48,642 nt of DNA from Bacteroidales bacterium (GCA_900766975.1 CAAFXO010000062.1:1-48642), one strand, 5' to 3'. Numbered from the stretch's first letter, positions 1 to 9,381 are shown. Notes: generated from the letters alone by a model not told the origin. A program made the numbers and translations.

Positions 1-102
1 AGAAAGGCGTGTGAGAAGGCTGCTCTCCAAGCTCGATGGAATGAAGATAAAGATACCCCCTCGGCTCGTGGTTCCATCACATTTACCATCACTCCTCGAT
101 AA
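1..102 (+). CDS. C-terminal end of a TonB-like energy transducer (partial)
   Basis: An open frame enters from the left edge and stops with TAA at 100-102, leaving 33 residues. The tail contains CEKAALQARW, then a charged N-x-D-K-D turn, then GSITFTIT. This resembles the end of the TonB C-terminal domain in Bacteroidota, where a cysteine, an (A/K)AA-K/QAR helix, a short acidic loop and a final G-x-I-T-(F/Y) strand are typical. TonB proteins pass energy from the inner membrane to outer-membrane receptors. The 5' part is outside the window, so domain content and start cannot be judged. A generic secreted protein with a similar last strand is the alternative. Confidence 0.55.
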   Translation, partial: RKACEKAALQARWNEDKDTPSARGSITFTITPR

Positions 103-118
103 TCAAGAATACGATTTA

Positions 119-136
119 TTAAGGAACGAGCTCTAA
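119..136 (+). repeat. Dispersed near-palindromic motif, copy 1
   Basis: TTAAGGAACGAGCTCTAA, 16 bases after the stop of the partial TonB-like gene. It differs from the consensus TTAAGGAACGCGCTCTAA at one base. Related copies lie near 9732, 12754, 30326, 46454 and 48524. Confidence 0.5.
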
Positions 137-210
137 TATAATATAATGATAGCGAAAGACATGAATGTTTGTTGCATTTGTGTCTTTTGTTGTTTTATCT
201 CTTTTTTTGG

Positions 211-241
211 TTTGATAATTAATAAAAAAAATGTAATTTTG
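211..241 (+). promoter_or_regulatory. Bacteroidota-type promoter for the GLUG-repeat protein
   Basis: The -33 box TTTG (211-214) and the -7 box TAATTTTG (234-241) are separated by 19 bases, matching TTTG-N19-21-TAnnTTTG. Transcription would begin near 248, giving a leader of about 80 bases before the ATG at 329. Confidence 0.65.
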
Positions 242-328
242 TAATTGTCGATAGAAATATGCCAAGGCTGATTTGCATATTGGAAAAGATAAAAGATATA
301 GAATTGTTAATTTTTTAAATAGAATCGT

Positions 329-3300
329 ATGAAAAAATCAAGACTATTATTGTCTGCATTTTTGATTGCAGGGCTCGGCATTTCCGCCACAGCGGGAGTA
401 GCGATGCCTCAGTCGAAGATGGAGAAATTGCGTGGAGAGGTGTCACACCCCTTCGCAGCGATAAGCCCACGAATTGAGCAGGATGCCAACGGGCTGATCT
501 CTCGTCCGTCGCTCTCTGCTCCTTTTGCCGCGCCGGCTACACCCGATGCCACTGCCACCGGCATCCAGAGCTGGGGAACATTGGTAGGCCCCGATGGCTC
601 GGATTGGTTTTATGAACAGACTCTGACTGCCAACCCGTCGAATCCATATTATTATGGCGGTTCGCAGGTTACTATCTATGATGGCAAGCATCAGAAGCAG
701 GGCGAGATCTCGATCTCAATCCCCGATGATGTTTCGGTCAATGTGATCCAACCTTACGGCCAGATCACCAAGTCCTTCTTCGATCGCAACACCAACACCT
801 TCGAGGTGATGGTCTACATCCATCGTATCTTGTCTCCCGGTGTGGCCACCGGCGATATCGCCATCTATGACAACACCGGCTATGAGGTGGCGAAATATGA
901 GGGCTATGAGACCGGTATGCTCGTAAGTGCCGGCAACAGCACTTGGGATAAGAAGGAACGCTTCGCCTTGGCTCATTACGACAATGGCGAAATCGATGGC
1001 GAAGTGATAAGAGTCCTCCAGATCGACATCCTTCGCAAGTCGACCTACGCCGACGACACCACCCTCCCTGTGGTGGAACATACATTTATCGTCGATGAAG
1101 AGACTACTTATTACACTGATGGTATGCTCTTCGATATGGACTATATCGATGGCAGCTTCTATTACATGCTCGCTCACTATTCCAAGCCCTATGTCGAGTC
1201 TTACGACTATATGACCGGCAATATGACCTATAGCGAGGATAACTCATTTATCACCGAGGTCTACAATCAGAGCTATGAGAAGGTGGTAGATATCAACATC
1301 CCGCTTGAGACTACCGGCGTGATGCCCTCTATGCATGGTGTCGGCCTCTTCTCCAACAAGGACTTCACCAGGGGCTTCTTCACCGGCGACGACCAGGTGA
1401 ATGTGATCGTAACTCACTATGACTATGATGTGGCAAGCGACTCTTACGAGTATTCTTTCGACGCCTACGGCGAGTCGGGAGAAGTGGTAAAACATATCTA
1501 CGACAAGGTGGGCAGCTGGATGCAACTCTCCTCGATCCCGGGCGAAGATGAGCAGATTGCCTTCCTTACCACCACCGAAGATGGCTCTCAAGCATACGAA
1601 TTTGTCAACCTCCAATCTGCCGAAAAGGTGGGTGTCCTCCCCGCTCTGGTAGAGGGTAAGCTCATCTCTTCAAGCCTCGACCGCATCGAGTGCGAGGGTG
1701 GCTATAAGTATCTGGTAGGTATCGGCGAGGCTGAGAGCGACAAGGAGGGTAACGTGATCGCTATGTCGGCTTGGCTCAATCAGGATCTGAGCTTCGACCG
1801 ATTCGTTAAGTTCAACCTTGGTCCCAACGGTCAGCTCTATAACCCGATCAACTACAATGACTATGTGAAGAAGAACCTCTTCGACACCAACGATGATTTT
1901 GACTATATCTACATCGCCAAGGTGAAGAGAGAGAACTCGAGCATCGTCGACACCAAGCTTTGTGTCGCTCATGATGATGGTACGGTAATCAAGGAGTTCA
2001 TCGGCAATGATGAGGATGGCGGCTATTCCAACGGCTCGATCCTCAATATTGACACCGACCCGATGCTCTTCGTAGCCTTCCACAATACCAAGGCTAATAC
2101 TTTCAGAGTGGATTATTATCATCTTCCTCTCGAGAAGTTTGCCGGCGGTTCCGGCACGAAGGAGGATCCCTATCATATCGCAAGCGCCGGAGATTTTCAG
2201 CAAATTTCAGCCAATTCTTCCTCTTATTTCGTGCTTGACAAGGATCTCGATCTCAGCGATGTCGACTGGACGCCGGTAGTGCTCCAGGGTGGTTTCGATG
2301 GCAACAATCATTACATCTATGGTCTGACCGTGAATGCCGACAATGATGGCGGTTGCGGTCTCTTCGCCAAGGCTGAAGGTACAACTTCGCAGCATGCCTA
2401 TATCAAGAACTTGATCATGGTAGACTCTGAAGTGAATGGCACAGAGAATGCCTCGGCTCTCGGCACACTCGTCGGCTCGGCTATGTATACCGATATCGAC
2501 AATGTGCATATCTATTATTCCGACCTGCAATGGGAGTCGATCTATGCCTCCTGCTTGGGTGGTATCGTCGGCGATCTCTCACTCTCATCGAGTGTCACCA
2601 ACTCTACCGTAGATAATGTAGAGGCTACAAGTGAAGAGGCTTGTCAGGTCGGTGGTATCGCCGGTATCCTCAAGAATACATCGAAGATTGAGAATTGCGT
2701 TGCCAACTTCAAGGCTAATGTACGCGGCACTGTCGGTGGTATCGCCGGAGATGCCGGTGGCTATTCTTCCGATAGTCAGATCTTGAATTGCCGCACCAAT
2801 GTCGATATTACAGCCAAGAATGGCATCGGTGGTATCGCCGGTTCGTCGGCTCGTATCACCATCGCCAACTGTGAAGCCAAGGGTGTTATCACTGCCACAA
2901 GTCCTGAATATGAAGACTATTCCGAGCCATTCTACAGCGCTGCCGGCATCATCGGCACCATCGCTACCGATTGGAGCGGTCTTGACACGAAGATCGTGAA
3001 GGGGTGTGTGGCTAATGTCGATGTTAATGTCGATGATCCCAACAATTCTACCGGCAAGGTATATGGCGTTAGAGGCATCATCGGTGCTGTGGCCGACGAT
3101 TTCGGTATGGCAGGCTATAGCGAGAAGGGTATCGAAAATTGCTATGTAGTCGAGGGCACCAAGATCTTGGCTCAAGATGCTCAAGGTGACGATGCCTCCA
3201 AGCCTGAGGGTGATGTCAAGAGTCTTGCCGATCTCAATAAGGATTTCCTCGTCGGCATCGGATATGCCTACGGCGACAGCAGCGAGTCTCCCTGGAAAGA

Positions 3301-3832
3301 GGGTGAAGGCCTTCCTGTCCTCTATTTCGAGGATGTCAAGCTGATATTGACTGAAACCGATCCAATTAATGTCGATGTGAATGAGACCATAGAACTTCCT
3401 GTTGTGGTATGCTCAAGCCTCCCCACTGAGGGTAAAGCTTCTGTGGCCAACGAAGAGTATCTGTCAATCGACAAGGTCGAGGGTGAGGATAATGTTTATG
3501 TTGTGACAATGACCGGTATCGCCGATGGTGTTACCATTTTGACCTTCCGCGATGAGAAGAGCGGCAAGTCGGTAGATTGCGAGGTTATCGTCGGTTCCGG
3601 CACACCCTCGAAGGTTGAGAACATCGCTGCCAAGACAGGCATCCTCTTCCAAGGCAACAAGGTAACAGCCGCCGAGGCAACATCATTGCAACTCTACAAT
3701 GCAACCGGCATTTGCCTGATCAACACAGCCAAGGCAAGCGCCGACATCACCGACCTCGAATCGGGTCTCTACGTAGTCGTAGCCACCTACGCCGATGGCA
3801 GCAAAGCCACCCTGAAAATCCGTCGCAAATAA
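329..3832 (+). CDS. Large secreted GLUG-repeat protein with Ig-like region and type IX-type C-terminal tail
   Basis: 1167 residues. Residues 1-22 form a signal peptide (KK, then a hydrophobic run ending near ATAG). Residues 80-620 are rich in beta strands and aromatic residues and suggest a propeller-like fold; the family is not recognised. From about 625, a G-SGT-x-x-DPY-x-I motif starts a GLUG-type domain. Its repeats appear as GTLVGS, GGIVGD, GGIAGI, GGIAGD, GGIAGS and two GIIG copies, between about 710 and 920. A BIG2-like domain follows (about 1010-1090). Residues 1095-1167 contain LYNATG and DITDLESGLYVV and end in KIRRK, the pattern of a type IX secretion type A sorting tail. Surface display or release is therefore inferred. 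A strong promoter lies upstream and a terminator downstream, so it is probably monocistronic. The substrate is unknown. Confidence 0.75.
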   Translation: MKKSRLLLSAFLIAGLGISATAGVAMPQSKMEKLRGEVSHPFAAISPRIEQDANGLISRPSLSAPFAAPATPDATATGIQSWGTLVGPDGSDWFYEQTLTANPSNPYYYGGSQVTIYDGKHQKQGEISISIPDDVSVNVIQPYGQITKSFFDRNTNTFEVMVYIHRILSPGVATGDIAIYDNTGYEVAKYEGYETGMLVSAGNSTWDKKERFALAHYDNGEIDGEVIRVLQIDILRKSTYADDTTLPVVEHTFIVDEETTYYTDGMLFDMDYIDGSFYYMLAHYSKPYVESYDYMTGNMTYSEDNSFITEVYNQSYEKVVDINIPLETTGVMPSMHGVGLFSNKDFTRGFFTGDDQVNVIVTHYDYDVASDSYEYSFDAYGESGEVVKHIYDKVGSWMQLSSIPGEDEQIAFLTTTEDGSQAYEFVNLQSAEKVGVLPALVEGKLISSSLDRIECEGGYKYLVGIGEAESDKEGNVIAMSAWLNQDLSFDRFVKFNLGPNGQLYNPINYNDYVKKNLFDTNDDFDYIYIAKVKRENSSIVDTKLCVAHDDGTVIKEFIGNDEDGGYSNGSILNIDTDPMLFVAFHNTKANTFRVDYYHLPLEKFAGGSGTKEDPYHIASAGDFQQISANSSSYFVLDKDLDLSDVDWTPVVLQGGFDGNNHYIYGLTVNADNDGGCGLFAKAEGTTSQHAYIKNLIMVDSEVNGTENASALGTLVGSAMYTDIDNVHIYYSDLQWESIYASCLGGIVGDLSLSSSVTNSTVDNVEATSEEACQVGGIAGILKNTSKIENCVANFKANVRGTVGGIAGDAGGYSSDSQILNCRTNVDITAKNGIGGIAGSSARITIANCEAKGVITATSPEYEDYSEPFYSAAGIIGTIATDWSGLDTKIVKGCVANVDVNVDDPNNSTGKVYGVRGIIGAVADDFGMAGYSEKGIENCYVVEGTKILAQDAQGDDASKPEGDVKSLADLNKDFLVGIGYAYGDSSESPWKEGEGLPVLYFEDVKLILTETDPINVDVNETIELPVVVCSSLPTEGKASVANEEYLSIDKVEGEDNVYVVTMTGIADGVTILTFRDEKSGKSVDCEVIVGSGTPSKVENIAAKTGILFQGNKVTAAEATSLQLYNATGICLINTAKASADITDLESGLYVVVATYADGSKATLKIRRK

Positions 3833-3852
3833 TCCCCTATAATCCCCATAAA

Positions 3853-3892
3853 AGAGAGAGCCCCCGCATCAACGCGGAGGCTCTCTCTCTTT
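3853..3892. terminator. Bidirectional intrinsic terminator
   Basis: A 15-base-pair stem with one mismatch (3853-3867 with 3874-3888) is flanked by A-rich and T-rich sequence. It lies between the converging GLUG-repeat gene and the phosphoesterase gene. Confidence 0.8.
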
Positions 3893-3909
3893 GGGAGTTA
3901 TAGTGGGTG

Positions 3910-4821
3910 TTATTGCTTTTGGGTTATGGTGTGGATGGTTTCGCCTTGGCTGTTGATCATGTCGAGACGAAGCTCACCCTTCGAGAAACTCAAGATCGAG
4001 AAGCCGGCATCGCCACTCACGAATTGAGTGCCATCGACTTTCCCTACTTTGCGGCGAGATAAGGATGCCGAAGTGTTGACCACATAGTCGATCTTCGATC
4101 CTGACGGACGGATATGTTGGAAGTTATGGATGTGTCCGCAGATATACATATTCACGCCATATTTGCGAAGGATTGGATCGACACGTTGCTGCATATCGGT
4201 GCGCTCTTTAGTGTCTTTCGATGTGTCGGCATAGATGGGATGATGTCCCACCACAACGACCCAATCCTCCCGGGCGATGCTCAGTTGCCAGTCGAGCCAA
4301 GCCAACTGAGTGTCGATCACCTGCCCTGCCACGTCGGGATAGTCTTCCGTGTCATTCTGATACTTATCGATCAGCGGAGTCGTGTCGATAAACACCACCC
4401 TCATCGAGACATTCTCATCCTCATCATGGAAGACTCGCGTATAATAACGCGAAGGCATCTCCCAGCGACGGCTCACCGCCGAATAGTCGATCACCGCCTG
4501 CGTATTGCCACGATACTCATGATTGCCAAGGACCGGATACCAGGGAATCTGCAGCTCCGGATGACTATAGATCAACTCATAATTGGTGCTCCAGAGAGGA
4601 TCGGCAGTGCTCTGAATGCCCATATAATGATGGACATCCCCCAGTGCCAACACTGCCTCCACATCATTCTTCTCCGCCATCTCTCCCATCAGGGCGGCGA
4701 TAGGCTTCTGCTCGTGATAACCATTGCGACCCAAGTCGTTGGCAACAAGCAACTGAGTGCGAGCCATGGATGCTGCCGACCCAAACAGGATCAGCAGCAC
4801 CGGAATCAGATATCTTTTCAT
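3910..4821 (-). CDS. Secreted metallophosphoesterase, purple-acid-phosphatase-like
   Basis: 303 residues with an N-terminal signal peptide (MKRYLIPVLLILFGSAAS). The calcineurin-like metal-site motifs appear in order: an early Asp in VANDLG, GDVHHY, GNHEYRG, GHHPIYA and GHIHNFQH, which supply the Asp, Asn and His ligands of a two-metal centre. It probably hydrolyses phosphate monoesters or diesters in the periplasm or at the surface. Its start overlaps the end of the preceding beta-helix lipoprotein gene by four bases (4818-4821), so the two are translationally coupled and belong to one operon with the TonB receptor further upstream. This suggests phosphate scavenging from an organic ligand. 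The exact substrate cannot be read from sequence. Confidence 0.85.
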   Translation of the reverse strand: MKRYLIPVLLILFGSAASMARTQLLVANDLGRNGYHEQKPIAALMGEMAEKNDVEAVLALGDVHHYMGIQSTADPLWSTNYELIYSHPELQIPWYPVLGNHEYRGNTQAVIDYSAVSRRWEMPSRYYTRVFHDEDENVSMRVVFIDTTPLIDKYQNDTEDYPDVAGQVIDTQLAWLDWQLSIAREDWVVVVGHHPIYADTSKDTKERTDMQQRVDPILRKYGVNMYICGHIHNFQHIRPSGSKIDYVVNTSASLSRRKVGKVDGTQFVSGDAGFSILSFSKGELRLDMINSQGETIHTITQKQ

Positions 4822-6167
4822 TTTACGCCGTAAGCACCAAAATATTTCTGAATAGCGGGAGAGTTATAAGTCTTCTCACCGACGGTAAGACCGCTTGCGA
4901 AGTAGGGAGTTACACTGCCGTTGGCACCCGACAGAGCGGCTGCACCCGAAGCCAAGTGGAAATCCCAGGAGGGGTCTAAAGTATAGCCGGTAAGAGAGGC
5001 GGCATTGATATCGAACGATACAAAACCGGGGTCGAGCAACTTGCCCGGCACAGAGATAAGGCTGTGAGTGTCGACATTAGGGCTATAGTTCTTATTTTTC
5101 TGAGCATAACCTTCGGCGGCATTGCCCACAGTAGCCTCGCCCACAATCGGAGTCGACTGGCTGCCCGAAGCATAGAAATTATAATCAATCACAGACTTGT
5201 CGTCATAACCGGCATCCGACTTATTGGGGTCGGAATACTTGGGAGTCATGGCGCGGAACTTGCAGTTGACCATCAGATTGTTCACCACATTGACCAGCGC
5301 ATTCTTCTCGACATAGATGCAACCACCCTTCTCGCCGTCGCGACGCCATCCGGCATTGATGATGGTATTATTATAAGCGTTGGCAAGAAGTTGACCGCGA
5401 GTCTCACTCTGACCCGACGATGAGAGCTTCAGACCATTGGTATTGGGAGAGAACATCAGGTTGCCTGCCACGTCAGCCTTGACACCGGCCTTCATATTGA
5501 CAGCCTCGCCGCCGGTGAAGCCGTTGGCGATAAACACGTTGTTGGTGATGATGGCGTTACCACCCATCATATAGATGCCATCCGACGCGCCATTGCGGAT
5601 CACCGAATTGGTCAGCACATACTTGCCGGAGATATTGTTGGTGGTGACTTGAGGATACATATCGTCGCCGGCAGTGTATACCCCGGCGATGGCTGCCGGA
5701 GAGCCTTCGATCACCTGTGCACCGGTATATTCGATTACGACATGGTCAAGAGCCATCTCCGAGCATGACTCGTAAGCCACGATACCACCCCAGAGGCCCT
5801 TGAAGGCATTGGCATCGGTGCGAAGCGAGGGGTCGACGGTGAAGGTGATAGGATTCTTCTCCGTGCCGAGTGCATAGAGATTACCCTTAACCGAGATCTC
5901 TACCGGCACATGGTTCACACCGACACCCTTGTCGCTGACGATGATGGTTACACCCGGTTCGATGGTTAGTGTCTTCCCTTCAGGCACTACCAAGTGACGA
6001 TCTAATTGGATGGTCTCACCCGATTTCCACACACCCGAAACGATCATCTCGGTGTCGGTGACCTCTTGGTCGATTTTTGGCTCATCTTTGCCATTGTCAT
6101 CGCTACATGCCACGAGGAGCGAACTGCACATTACAGCGGCTGCTGCATAGAAAACTTTAAAATTCAT
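4818..6167 (-). CDS. Right-handed beta-helix lipoprotein
   Basis: 449 residues. The signal peptide ends in LLVAC, so Cys21 is the predicted lipidation site, followed by an acidic S-D-D-N-G linker typical of surface-exposed Bacteroidota lipoproteins. From about residue 60 there are short beta-strand repeats (LTIEPGVTI, ITFTVDPS, VVIEYTGA, ITNNVFIAN and Asn-rich turns) of the parallel beta-helix type found in carbohydrate-binding or carbohydrate-cleaving proteins. No catalytic triad can be assigned, so it may be a binding protein and not an enzyme. It lies 34 bases downstream of the receptor and overlaps the phosphatase start, forming a receptor-lipoprotein-enzyme operon. It may capture the ligand before import. 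Confidence 0.75.
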   Translation of the reverse strand: MNFKVFYAAAAVMCSSLLVACSDDNGKDEPKIDQEVTDTEMIVSGVWKSGETIQLDRHLVVPEGKTLTIEPGVTIIVSDKGVGVNHVPVEISVKGNLYALGTEKNPITFTVDPSLRTDANAFKGLWGGIVAYESCSEMALDHVVIEYTGAQVIEGSPAAIAGVYTAGDDMYPQVTTNNISGKYVLTNSVIRNGASDGIYMMGGNAIITNNVFIANGFTGGEAVNMKAGVKADVAGNLMFSPNTNGLKLSSSGQSETRGQLLANAYNNTIINAGWRRDGEKGGCIYVEKNALVNVVNNLMVNCKFRAMTPKYSDPNKSDAGYDDKSVIDYNFYASGSQSTPIVGEATVGNAAEGYAQKNKNYSPNVDTHSLISVPGKLLDPGFVSFDINAASLTGYTLDPSWDFHLASGAAALSGANGSVTPYFASGLTVGEKTYNSPAIQKYFGAYGVK

Positions 6168-6201
6168 CTTTGTCTAATTTTTATGATTCGTTATTGTTTG
6201 G

Positions 6202-8898
6202 TTACAATTTATATCTTATGCCGATCATCAGCGTCTGTCCGTAGCGCTCTTCGCGCTCGAGGATATTGCCGCGATAGCGGGGGAAGTCGGTCACACCATC
6301 CGTGTGTGGACCCTGATTGATATAGCGTATCAGGGGGAGGTTGAGCAAGTTGGTAGCCTTGAGGAAAACCTCGATGCCGCATTTCCAGGACTTCTCAGCC
6401 GAGAACTCCATTCGGAAATACTCATTCTCCCAGATGTCGTTGTCATACCAGTTGGAGACATCGGCGAGGCGCTTGCCGATGAAGCTGCCGGTGAGCTGGG
6501 CATTGATGCCATAGCGCGTATCTTTGTAGATCAGCGAGAGGTTGGCGACATGGGCTGCCTGTCCGGCGAGGGGTCGCGATTGCTTTATGGTGATGATATC
6601 GTTGCCCTGCATGGTTTTCTTCTCGGTGGTGATGCGAGAGTAGGTGAAGGTGTAGTTGAATTTGATGCCGAAATATCGGAAGTATTTCATCAGGTCGATC
6701 TCGACACCGGCATTGTTGGCATTACCGAAGTTCAGCGGCGTGTAGTAGGTGTCTTGACCCTCGGTGATTAGACCATATTCTATCGGGTTCTGCAGGTGCT
6801 TATAGAAAAGTCCCACCATCACCTGCTCTTGCGAACGGGGGAAGAACTCCCAACGGAAGTCGACATTGTCGGCGATAGTGTGTTTCAAGTCGGGATTACC
6901 CTTCTCCTTATACTCCTCATTGATGATGCTGTAAGGCACGATCTCGAAGAAACTGGGGCGGTTGATGGCGCGAGCATAACTGAGGTGAAGATTCATGTTG
7001 GAGGTTAAGTGATACTTCAGATGCAGGTCGGGAAGGATGTCCCAATACTTCTGGCTCCCCTTGCCGTCGGTCGAACGGGGATATTTCAGCGTGTAGCCCT
7101 GATCGGTATGTTCGGCGCGGAGTCCCCCCACCACCTCGATGCGGTCGGCGGTGAATGTCGCCATGCCATAGAGGGCGCCGATTCGTTCGGTGGCTTCATA
7201 GTTGAGCGGGTCGCCGACATTGCCATATTCGCGTGGGGTGATCAGAATTTGGTCGAAGTTAGTCCAATCGGTGCCATACACTTGATAGCGGTCGGTGCCG
7301 GTCGAACTGTCGAAAGTATATTCATTGAAGAAAGAGTCACGATATTTGTCGCGATACATACCTCCGATCTTCACCACCCACGCCGGGGCGGGACGATATG
7401 CCAGGTTGAGGTAGCCGGCGTAGTCGCGGTCGGAGTTATGCTCCCAGCGGCGGGTGGCTGCCTTGTTGGTCTGGATATGATTGCTCTGAAGGTAGATCTG
7501 TGCATTGTCGGGGGTCTTGTTGGTGGCTATAGAGTATAGTCCCTTCCAGTCGAGCACCCAACGGTCGGCAAGGAAATGATGGTCGCCCGAGAGGGTAGTG
7601 TTGAAGATCTGCTGGCGATTATGGCGCATTCTTACTGATGCCACTTGATCGCCCTTTTCGGTGCGTACCTGGTCATCGCCCATGTTCAGATAGCCGTTAT
7701 ACCACGATAGATGGTGATAGGGGTTGAAGGCATAGTCTAACTTGGCGTGTAGAGCGATGCGCTCTTTATTGTCGGAATATGTGCGGTAGGTGATGTCGCC
7801 CGATGACTTGGTGTAATTGTAATAATCCAGATTCTTGCCGCGATTCAGGTTCTGATAGCTTGCCGAGAGAAGGAACCCGAAGCGATCGCCGAAGAAGCGG
7901 TCGCCATACGACAGGGAGGCGGTCAGGTCGGGCAGGGGGCGACGGGAGGTGATATGTAGGTTTTGCATTGTAAAGTCGGATGATGTCACGCGGTTGCTAC
8001 CGATATTCCCCATCACTTCGTCGGGCGATTTGGGGGCTATGGCTCCATGGTCGAAGGAGAGGAAATCGCGGCTGAAGTAGAGGGCGTTATAGCCTGTGGA
8101 GAGGCTGGCGGCAAGGAGTCGGCGTGCCGGAGCATCTTTCATCACCAAGTTGACGGCACCACCGATGCCATCACCCTCCAATTCGGCGGTCATCGATTTG
8201 TTCACCTCGATGCGAGACAAGATCTCCGAGGGGAAGAGGTCGAGAGGCACGAACCGGTTTTTATTGTCCGGGCTTGGTATCTTGACACCATTCACCAAGG
8301 TGTAGTTATACCTCTTATCCATGCCGCGGAGGATGGCATATTGACCCTCGCCCGATGAGTTCCGTTCGACGGTGACGCCCGACATCTTCTGGATGATGTT
8401 GCCCACCGTAATGTCGGGAGCCAGTTCCATGGCGCGCGATCCCAACACGTTGACGACATTGGCAGAGGTGCGTTCGATCTCGATCGCCTTGGCGTCGGTG
8501 CTGCCATTATAGTTCGACACTACTACCACCTCCGAGAGGAGGGTGGCGCTCTCTGCCAACTTTATCTCCACCGGTGAGCCCGTGTAAGACACTTCCACCG
8601 AATCATAACCCACATACGAGCAGCAAATCACCGGAGATTTGACAGCGGTTTTAAACGAGAAAGAGCCATCGAGGCCGGTGGCAGTACCCTCGGCGGGATG
8701 ACCCTTGATATAGATGGAGGCGCCGATAAGCGGCTCGCCGTTGAGGTCAGTCACAACACCCTTCACGGTGACAGCGGCTGAAGAAACTCCGGCAACCGAA
8801 GCGGACAGAACGTTCCAAGCAGAAGAAGAGGAGGAAATACTCCAAGCGGGAGTTCCCGCCAATAGCAAGGAAATAGCGATGATTAGATGTTTTATCAA
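6202..8898 (-). CDS. TonB-dependent outer-membrane receptor with carboxypeptidase-like N-terminal domain
   Basis: 898 residues. A signal peptide (to about residue 20) and a Ser-rich spacer come first. A carboxypeptidase-regulatory-like domain follows (about 43-115; GVVTDLNGEPLIGASIYIKG). Next is a TonB-box region (LLSEVVVVSN), the plug domain (about 150-260; ITVGNIIQKMSGV, ILRGMD, DGIGGAVNLVMKD) and a 22-strand-type beta barrel ending in aromatic-terminated GIRYKL. It imports a ligand across the outer membrane using TonB energy. It is the first gene of an operon with a beta-helix lipoprotein and a secreted phosphoesterase. It is not a standard SusC, since no SusD follows. The ligand is unknown; the phosphatase suggests a phosphorylated compound. 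Confidence 0.88.
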   Translation of the reverse strand: MIKHLIIAISLLLAGTPAWSISSSSSAWNVLSASVAGVSSAAVTVKGVVTDLNGEPLIGASIYIKGHPAEGTATGLDGSFSFKTAVKSPVICCSYVGYDSVEVSYTGSPVEIKLAESATLLSEVVVVSNYNGSTDAKAIEIERTSANVVNVLGSRAMELAPDITVGNIIQKMSGVTVERNSSGEGQYAILRGMDKRYNYTLVNGVKIPSPDNKNRFVPLDLFPSEILSRIEVNKSMTAELEGDGIGGAVNLVMKDAPARRLLAASLSTGYNALYFSRDFLSFDHGAIAPKSPDEVMGNIGSNRVTSSDFTMQNLHITSRRPLPDLTASLSYGDRFFGDRFGFLLSASYQNLNRGKNLDYYNYTKSSGDITYRTYSDNKERIALHAKLDYAFNPYHHLSWYNGYLNMGDDQVRTEKGDQVASVRMRHNRQQIFNTTLSGDHHFLADRWVLDWKGLYSIATNKTPDNAQIYLQSNHIQTNKAATRRWEHNSDRDYAGYLNLAYRPAPAWVVKIGGMYRDKYRDSFFNEYTFDSSTGTDRYQVYGTDWTNFDQILITPREYGNVGDPLNYEATERIGALYGMATFTADRIEVVGGLRAEHTDQGYTLKYPRSTDGKGSQKYWDILPDLHLKYHLTSNMNLHLSYARAINRPSFFEIVPYSIINEEYKEKGNPDLKHTIADNVDFRWEFFPRSQEQVMVGLFYKHLQNPIEYGLITEGQDTYYTPLNFGNANNAGVEIDLMKYFRYFGIKFNYTFTYSRITTEKKTMQGNDIITIKQSRPLAGQAAHVANLSLIYKDTRYGINAQLTGSFIGKRLADVSNWYDNDIWENEYFRMEFSAEKSWKCGIEVFLKATNLLNLPLIRYINQGPHTDGVTDFPRYRGNILEREERYGQTLMIGIRYKL

Positions 8899-8921
8899 TG
8901 TAACAAATCTTTAATTTGCCG

Positions 8922-8929
8922 CAAAATTA
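8922..8929 (-). promoter_or_regulatory. Possible -7 element for the receptor operon
   Basis: On the minus strand this reads TAATTTTG, matching TAnnTTTG, 24 bases before the receptor ATG. No -33 TTTG lies at the usual distance, so the call is weak and the leader would be very short. Confidence 0.35.
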
Positions 8930-9125
8930 GAGATCAAATATTAAAGAAATATTACAAAAATATAAACAAAACATTGCATCCACTAAACCCGACAACAATA
9001 CCCTTAAATCCAAGAAGCTCCGCTCAGAAACAATATCTCCGCCCCAAAAACAACTATGCATTTCTTTAGAGTGAACGCTCTTTTATTTGGTTACTTTTCA
9101 TTTTTTAGAAAAATCAGTACAAAAA

Positions 9126-9157
9126 TTTGTATAATACGAAAAATCGTATTAATTTTG
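9126..9157 (+). promoter_or_regulatory. Bacteroidota-type promoter for the small-gene cluster
   Basis: TTTG (9126-9129), 20 bases, then TAATTTTG (9150-9157). It drives the 44-codon gene at 9201. The inverted repeat AATACGA / TCGTATT (9134-9150) lies between and against the boxes and could be an operator. Confidence 0.65.
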
Positions 9158-9200
9158 TTGTGAGTTCTTGCTCTTAACTTGTTTAATTAAAAAAATTTAA

Positions 9201-9335
9201 ATGGAACAACTTACTGACAAAGAGGAAGAACTTATTGCAGCAATCCGTAATTACAGGAGGGGCTACCCGGACAGTTACCCGAATCTTCTGTATTATGCTC
9301 AGCAACTATTTGATGAGCTGACGGATATGCCTTAG
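9201..9335 (+). CDS. Small acidic protein, 44 residues
   Basis: ATG at 9201 to TAG at 9333-9335 encodes 44 residues: MEQLTDKEEELIAAIRNYR, then a Tyr/Pro-rich stretch, then LLYYAQQLFDELTDMP. It is predicted to be helical and soluble, with no membrane segment. A strong promoter lies 44 bases upstream and a good hairpin terminator follows within 50 bases, which argues that it is a real expressed unit. The N-R/K-YR-x-x-(Y/H)-P and (L/Y)-x-AQ-x-LFD-x-(L/M)-TDMP pattern looks like small proteins seen in other Bacteroidales, but this is from memory and unverified. The function is unknown. Confidence 0.6.
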   Translation: MEQLTDKEEELIAAIRNYRRGYPDSYPNLLYYAQQLFDELTDMP

Positions 9336-9345
9336 AGTTCCTCGG

Positions 9346-9381
9346 AGGCGAGCCTCCTTGATAATGGAGGCTTGCCTTTTT
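9346..9381 (+). terminator. Intrinsic terminator after the 44-residue gene
   Basis: A 12-base-pair stem (9346-9357 with 9366-9377, one G-T pair) and an 8-base loop are followed by a T run to 9381. Confidence 0.8.

Larger units (their letters stand above)
8899..9200. other. AT-rich divergent intergenic region
   Basis: No gene is seen in these 302 bases. They hold a possible promoter element for the leftward receptor operon near 8922 and a good rightward promoter at 9126-9157. An imperfect inverted sequence, AGAGTGAACGCTCT, lies near 9068-9081 and only weakly resembles the dispersed motif. Confidence 0.6.

Noticed and set aside
9061..9085. Another copy of the dispersed motif (AGAGTGAACGCTCT)
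   Set aside because: Only the CTCTAAAG end, read on the minus strand, agrees; the GCGC core is missing.
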